A DNA stretch of 9,178 bases from Bacillota bacterium. GTDB lineage: Bacteria > Bacillota > Clostridia > Tissierellales > Peptoniphilaceae. Below, piece by piece: positions 6,182 to 9,178 of the stretch (position 1 is its first letter; each line of letters opens with the position of its first letter). The translations under genes were made by a program, and so were the position numbers. The stretch lies in the NCBI GenBank assembly GCA_023418835.1, contig JAEZYW010000157.1, positions 1-9,178 of the forward strand. The letters run 5' to 3'. Under the pieces are notes generated by a model. It saw nothing but the letters and a program-made list of their open reading frames with translations, made no database searches and was not told the DNA's origin.

Positions 6182-7627
6182 TCATTCCATTAAGTGTTTC
6201 AATATATCTTGGATGTCGTCTCCGTCTATAGGTTTAAAACAAGTTGGACATTTTTTTTCTTTCTTAAGATACTCAAAATACTCTTCTGTGTCTTTTTCTA
6301 ATTTAGATTCTAATTTTTTTATTTCTATACTTTCATTCCTGATTTTATCTTCTAAAGTTTTCAATTCCACTTTTTTAGATTCTAAAATCTTCAATTTTTC
6401 ATTTTGAATATCTATTTCTTCGGCAATCAAATCTGATTTGCCAATCTCATCAAATTGCTTGATATAGTGATTCCCTTTGGATATCCTAGATTTTAATAGG
6501 GTTAATTCATTGAAAAACTTGACAAATATACCGTATTTTCCTATCTTATCCCTTAAAATAGATTCATTTTTTGAAATTAATTCTAAATTTTTTAGTTTAG
6601 AAAAAGTAGTTTCATTTTCTTCTATTCTTTTTATAATTACCTTTAATCGATCTGATATATTAGACAAAACTTCCAATTTTCTGTTATGGGAATCTATACT
6701 TGGAAGAATTTTTCCCGCTTTGTCTGCGCCCTTTAAATTTTCTATTAAATTAGATTGAAAAATTCTATTGGATTGGACTTTTGAAAGTCTTTCATTTAAA
6801 CTTTGAAATTTTTCTAGTCTGGAAAATTTTTCGAATATTTCAAAATATTTTCTCTCGACCTCTTCAATGCCAGCTAGTCCCTTTACTTGAGATTCAAAGC
6901 GCGATATATTTGTTAATGTATTGGTATAGCTAAGATTTATACTTTCTAAAATTTGTAAATTGTGTTCTACTTTTTCTTTAACCCTTTGTATCTCTTCTAG
7001 TTTTTGAATTGTAATTTCAAGATCTTCTAGATATTCATAACTTTTTAAATCTTCACGTAGGGTGTCTAAATTTTCCTTAGAAACTTTTAAGACATTTCTT
7101 TTATTCCTAAGATCTTGATTTGTCTGAGTTAAAGCGTAATCTACAACATCTGCTTCTACTAATTTCCCAATTGCTGCAGCCTTTGTTCCGGGAGTGTCCG
7201 ATAATAAAAAAGGTCCCTCCAATTGCTCTGCCATATTTAAGGAGCGATCCTCAGTTGAAGTAAAGCTCACTTTTCGAATTTTTGTCGCCTCAATTACTTC
7301 CTTGGGAACTTTCACACCAAATCCTTCAAAGACTAAAACATTTCCATCTGGATAAGTCAGTTCGTATCCATTCCTACTTTTCCTTCTGTATCGATTGACT
7401 ATTATTCCAGTGTCGAAGAAAACTTTTACAGAAACGTAATCTTCCCCTTCCCTTACGAAATAATCCCCTTGGGGCTCGTTGTATAAAGCCCATTTCAACG
7501 CTCGAAAGATAGCCGTTTTTCCAGAATCAGTTGAGCCTATTATTGCGTTTAGTCCTTCTTTAAATTCCAATTGAGAGTACTTATGGGATTGAAAATTTTC
7601 CAGTATTATTTTAGTAATCTGAATCAT
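6182..7627 (-). CDS. Rad50/SbcC-like ATPase, N-terminal half ending in a zinc-hook motif
   Basis: This 481-residue protein is the first lobe of a Rad50/SbcC-type ATPase. It begins ITKIILENFQSHK and continues with Walker A GSTDSGKT (31-38). A Q-loop region follows, with NMAEQLEGPFLL (131-142; Gln135 is the likely Q-loop residue). Residues about 160-455 are predominantly coiled coil. CPTC (460-463) matches the CxxC zinc hook through which two Rad50 molecules join. The protein stops 18 residues later and has no signature motif, Walker B or H-loop; these are on the protein encoded at 5277-5918. A strong AAGGAGG lies 6 bases before the ATG, and the start overlaps the end of the Mre11-like gene by 17 bases. 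Known Rad50/SbcC proteins use ATP to control DNA access to the nuclease partner and to tether ends. The natural split is the notable point. Confidence 0.9.
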   Translation of the reverse strand: MIQITKIILENFQSHKYSQLEFKEGLNAIIGSTDSGKTAIFRALKWALYNEPQGDYFVREGEDYVSVKVFFDTGIIVNRYRRKSRNGYELTYPDGNVLVFEGFGVKVPKEVIEATKIRKVSFTSTEDRSLNMAEQLEGPFLLSDTPGTKAAAIGKLVEADVVDYALTQTNQDLRNKRNVLKVSKENLDTLREDLKSYEYLEDLEITIQKLEEIQRVKEKVEHNLQILESINLSYTNTLTNISRFESQVKGLAGIEEVERKYFEIFEKFSRLEKFQSLNERLSKVQSNRIFQSNLIENLKGADKAGKILPSIDSHNRKLEVLSNISDRLKVIIKRIEENETTFSKLKNLELISKNESILRDKIGKYGIFVKFFNELTLLKSRISKGNHYIKQFDEIGKSDLIAEEIDIQNEKLKILESKKVELKTLEDKIRNESIEIKKLESKLEKDTEEYFEYLKKEKKCPTCFKPIDGDDIQDILKHLME

Positions 7628-8597
7628 TTATTGCCTCCTTGGCTTGATCCAAACGAAGTTTAGCCTCATTTCTAACTTTAAGTTCAAAGTTTTCATTATC
7701 TCCTATAGAATTCAAAATAGATTCCACATCTAAAAGGTCTAAGTCTATATTTTGATGTACTGAATCGGAAAAAATTGTAAGTCTCTCTTCCCTTAGCTGA
7801 CTTTCCTCTATAACTTTTCTATCTAATACTTCTTCTCCTGGCTTTGCACATTTAAAATATCTCTCTTCTAAATTGATGCCATCTTCATCTAAATCTATTT
7901 CTAAAAATTTTGGCCTTCTCTTTATTTCAGCCACACTATTTGTAATTCTCACCATGCTTCCAGGGTTAGAAAAATATTTCCCGTTATGAATTTGAGTTGG
8001 AAATCCAGAGTGATAGTGTCCTGCTAAAGTGATATCTGCATCGGTATCTAAAATTTCTCCAACTAATATGTGGGGAATTCCTTTAATAAATGGTTTGTCC
8101 ATTAAGAAACCATGAACTACATTTATAATGTAATCTGCATCTGTTTTTAAATCATCCCTTTTAACTATGTAACTATCTTTACTTAAATCCAAATCCGATG
8201 AATAGTCTTTTCCCAATAATAAAACTTTTATTTTGCCATCATCTAATTCAATTCCTTCATCGGGGATAAGCCTAAGGACTTTCAAATTGTCCAAAAGTCC
8301 TAACATGGATCTATTTAAAGTTTCTGTATTATAGCCGAAAATATCGTGATTTCCAGCTACAATATAAATGGGCATATTAAAATCAGCCAATATTCTACCC
8401 ACTTCTCCCGTAGATTTTATCGCAGAATCGGGTCTATCAAAAAGATCTCCCCCGTGGATGACAAAATCCACCTGCTTTTCATTGGCATAATTTTTTATCT
8501 CTTCTAATTTTAGTAATATATTCTCATAAAAGTTGTCAGTACGATTCCTTGGATTAGTGGCTCTAATATGAGTATCTGTAAAGAAGAGTAGTTTCAT
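7611..8597 (-). CDS. Mre11/SbcD-like DNA repair nuclease
   Basis: This 328-residue calcineurin-like phosphoesterase keeps every metal-binding motif of the Mre11/SbcD family. They are DTH (8-10), GDLFD (50-54), GNHD (82-85), His162 in VVHG, and GHYH (193-196). Such enzymes use two manganese ions to cut DNA ends and hairpins. The region after about 215 should form the capping domain, and the helical tail (about 260-328) is where family members bind the base of the Rad50 coil. It starts two bases after the recA stop, and its ATG lies in the loop of a perfect 13-bp hairpin. It overlaps the Walker A protein gene by 17 bases. Order and overlap point to a Mre11-Rad50-type complex. It is closer in layout to phage-type and archaeal pairs than to a long E. 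coli SbcC/SbcD pair, so I leave the symbol empty. Confidence 0.93.
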   Translation of the reverse strand: MKLLFFTDTHIRATNPRNRTDNFYENILLKLEEIKNYANEKQVDFVIHGGDLFDRPDSAIKSTGEVGRILADFNMPIYIVAGNHDIFGYNTETLNRSMLGLLDNLKVLRLIPDEGIELDDGKIKVLLLGKDYSSDLDLSKDSYIVKRDDLKTDADYIINVVHGFLMDKPFIKGIPHILVGEILDTDADITLAGHYHSGFPTQIHNGKYFSNPGSMVRITNSVAEIKRRPKFLEIDLDEDGINLEERYFKCAKPGEEVLDRKVIEESQLREERLTIFSDSVHQNIDLDLLDVESILNSIGDNENFELKVRNEAKLRLDQAKEAINDSDY

Positions 8598-8611
8598 GAC
8601 TACTCTTCTTT
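8580..8611 (-). promoter_or_regulatory. 13-bp hairpin with the nuclease start codon in its loop
   Basis: In the transcript AAAGAAGAGTAGT (8611-8599) pairs perfectly with ACTACTCTTCTTT (8592-8580) around the loop CATGAA. The loop contains the ATG of the Mre11-like gene. The 5' arm contains the recA stop codon and the only purine-rich candidate ribosome site. A ribosome finishing recA would melt the stem, so this looks like a translational-coupling device. It is not followed by a T-run and is not a normal terminator. Confidence 0.7.
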
Positions 8612-9178
8612 CTCGTCAAAAAGCATTTGAACTTCTTCAAGTTTGCCTTCTTCTATCTGCTGTGTAAGTTCTTTTGGAATATTCAAGTTATAATGTTCTC
8701 TAACTTTTAATTCTACTTCTTGGAGAATTCTAGGATTGTTTTCCATATAAGCTCTGGCTGCGTCTCTACCTTGACCCATCCTATCCCCTTGATATGAATA
8801 CCAAGAACCTGCTTTGTCAATTATGTCTGCATTTGCTGCAGCATCTATAATTCCACCTAATTTAGAAATTCCTTCTCCATAAATTATGTCAAATTCTGCA
8901 GTTTTAAATGGGGGAGCAACTTTATTCTTTACAACTCTAGCTCTCGTTCTATTACCTAAAAATTCGTCACCTTTTTTAATATTGTCAATTTTTCTAATAT
9001 CAAGTCTAACTGAGGAATAAAACTTCAAAGCTCTTCCCCCAGAAGTGGTTTCAGGATTCCCAAACATAATTCCAACTTTTTCTCTCGATTGATTAATAAA
9101 TATAACCGTAGTGTTGGATTTGCTAATGGCACCGGTAATTTTTCTCAAAGCCTGGCTCATAAGTCTTGCTTGTAATCC
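8600..9178 (-). CDS. recA: Recombinase RecA, C-terminal part (cut by right edge)
   Basis: RecA forms filaments on single-stranded DNA for strand exchange and triggers the SOS response. The visible 192 residues start at the window edge with [16 protein letters not shown], so roughly the first 150-160 residues, including Walker A, lie outside. Present are the Walker B-type strand TVIFINQ, the L2 DNA-binding loop region [17 protein letters not shown], the core end [19 protein letters not shown], and the C-terminal domain with [22 protein letters not shown]. It ends with an acidic DEKEE tail, as usual for RecA. The ATG at 9160 is internal and not the true start. The stop codon lies two bases before the Mre11-like start, inside a hairpin that joins the two genes. 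It is probably the first gene of the repair operon, though its promoter and any LexA box are outside the window. Confidence 0.97.
   Translation of the reverse strand, partial: GLQARLMSQALRKITGAISKSNTTVIFINQSREKVGIMFGNPETTSGGRALKFYSSVRLDIRKIDNIKKGDEFLGNRTRARVVKNKVAPPFKTAEFDIIYGEGISKLGGIIDAAANADIIDKAGSWYSYQGDRMGQGRDAARAYMENNPRILQEVELKVREHYNLNIPKELTQQIEEGKLEEVQMLFDEKEE

Noticed and set aside
5362..6758. Plus-strand open frames opposite the two Rad50-like halves
   Set aside because: The opposite strand encodes intact Walker, signature and coiled-coil sequence. The plus-strand products are low-complexity Ser/Phe/Ile shadows.
8580..8611. The recA/nuclease hairpin as a transcription terminator
   Set aside because: The stem is AT-rich, no T-run follows beyond the arm itself, and the nuclease gene starts inside the loop.

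Overview
The window is AT-rich DNA with short intergenic gaps, strong purine-rich ribosome sites and an RNase Y very like that of Bacillus. This fits a low-GC Gram-positive bacterium. A clostridial or Tissierellia-type anaerobe is my best guess, from gene content and style rather than any marker gene.

Left part (1-3227). A zinc-uptake lipoprotein gene (znuA-like, cut by the left edge, minus strand) diverges from a Fur-family regulator gene (zur-like, plus strand). Between them lie two overlapping promoters. A perfect 8-1-8 palindrome sits at the predicted znuA transcription start, so the regulator most likely represses znuA when zinc is plentiful. Twelve bases after the regulator comes an unrecognised 768-residue membrane protein. 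It has an N-terminal zinc ribbon, about 550 residues of very acidic linker with a short amphipathic motif repeated four or five times, and at least five membrane segments at its C-terminus.

Middle (3228-3546). This convergent gap has no gene. It holds two related 76-86 base hairpin elements, the first of which probably terminates the plus-strand operon, and a compact terminator for the minus-strand genes.

Right part (3547-9178, all minus strand). In transcription order: the C-terminal part of recA (cut by the right edge), a Mre11/SbcD-like nuclease, then three consecutive genes that together look like one Rad50/SbcC ATPase, and finally rny (RNase Y). The three are an N-half with Walker A and a terminal zinc-hook CxxC, an 83-residue coiled coil, and a C-half with signature motif, Walker B and H-loop. 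The recA-to-C-half genes are packed with gaps of 1 to 10 bases or a short overlap and look like one DNA-break-repair operon. rny follows after 191 bases with its own promoter.

The features most worth attention are the naturally three-way-split Rad50, a 13-bp hairpin that places the nuclease start codon in its loop at the recA junction, the twin structured elements, and a Shine-Dalgarno site in front of rny that fits an ATC codon better than the annotated GTG.
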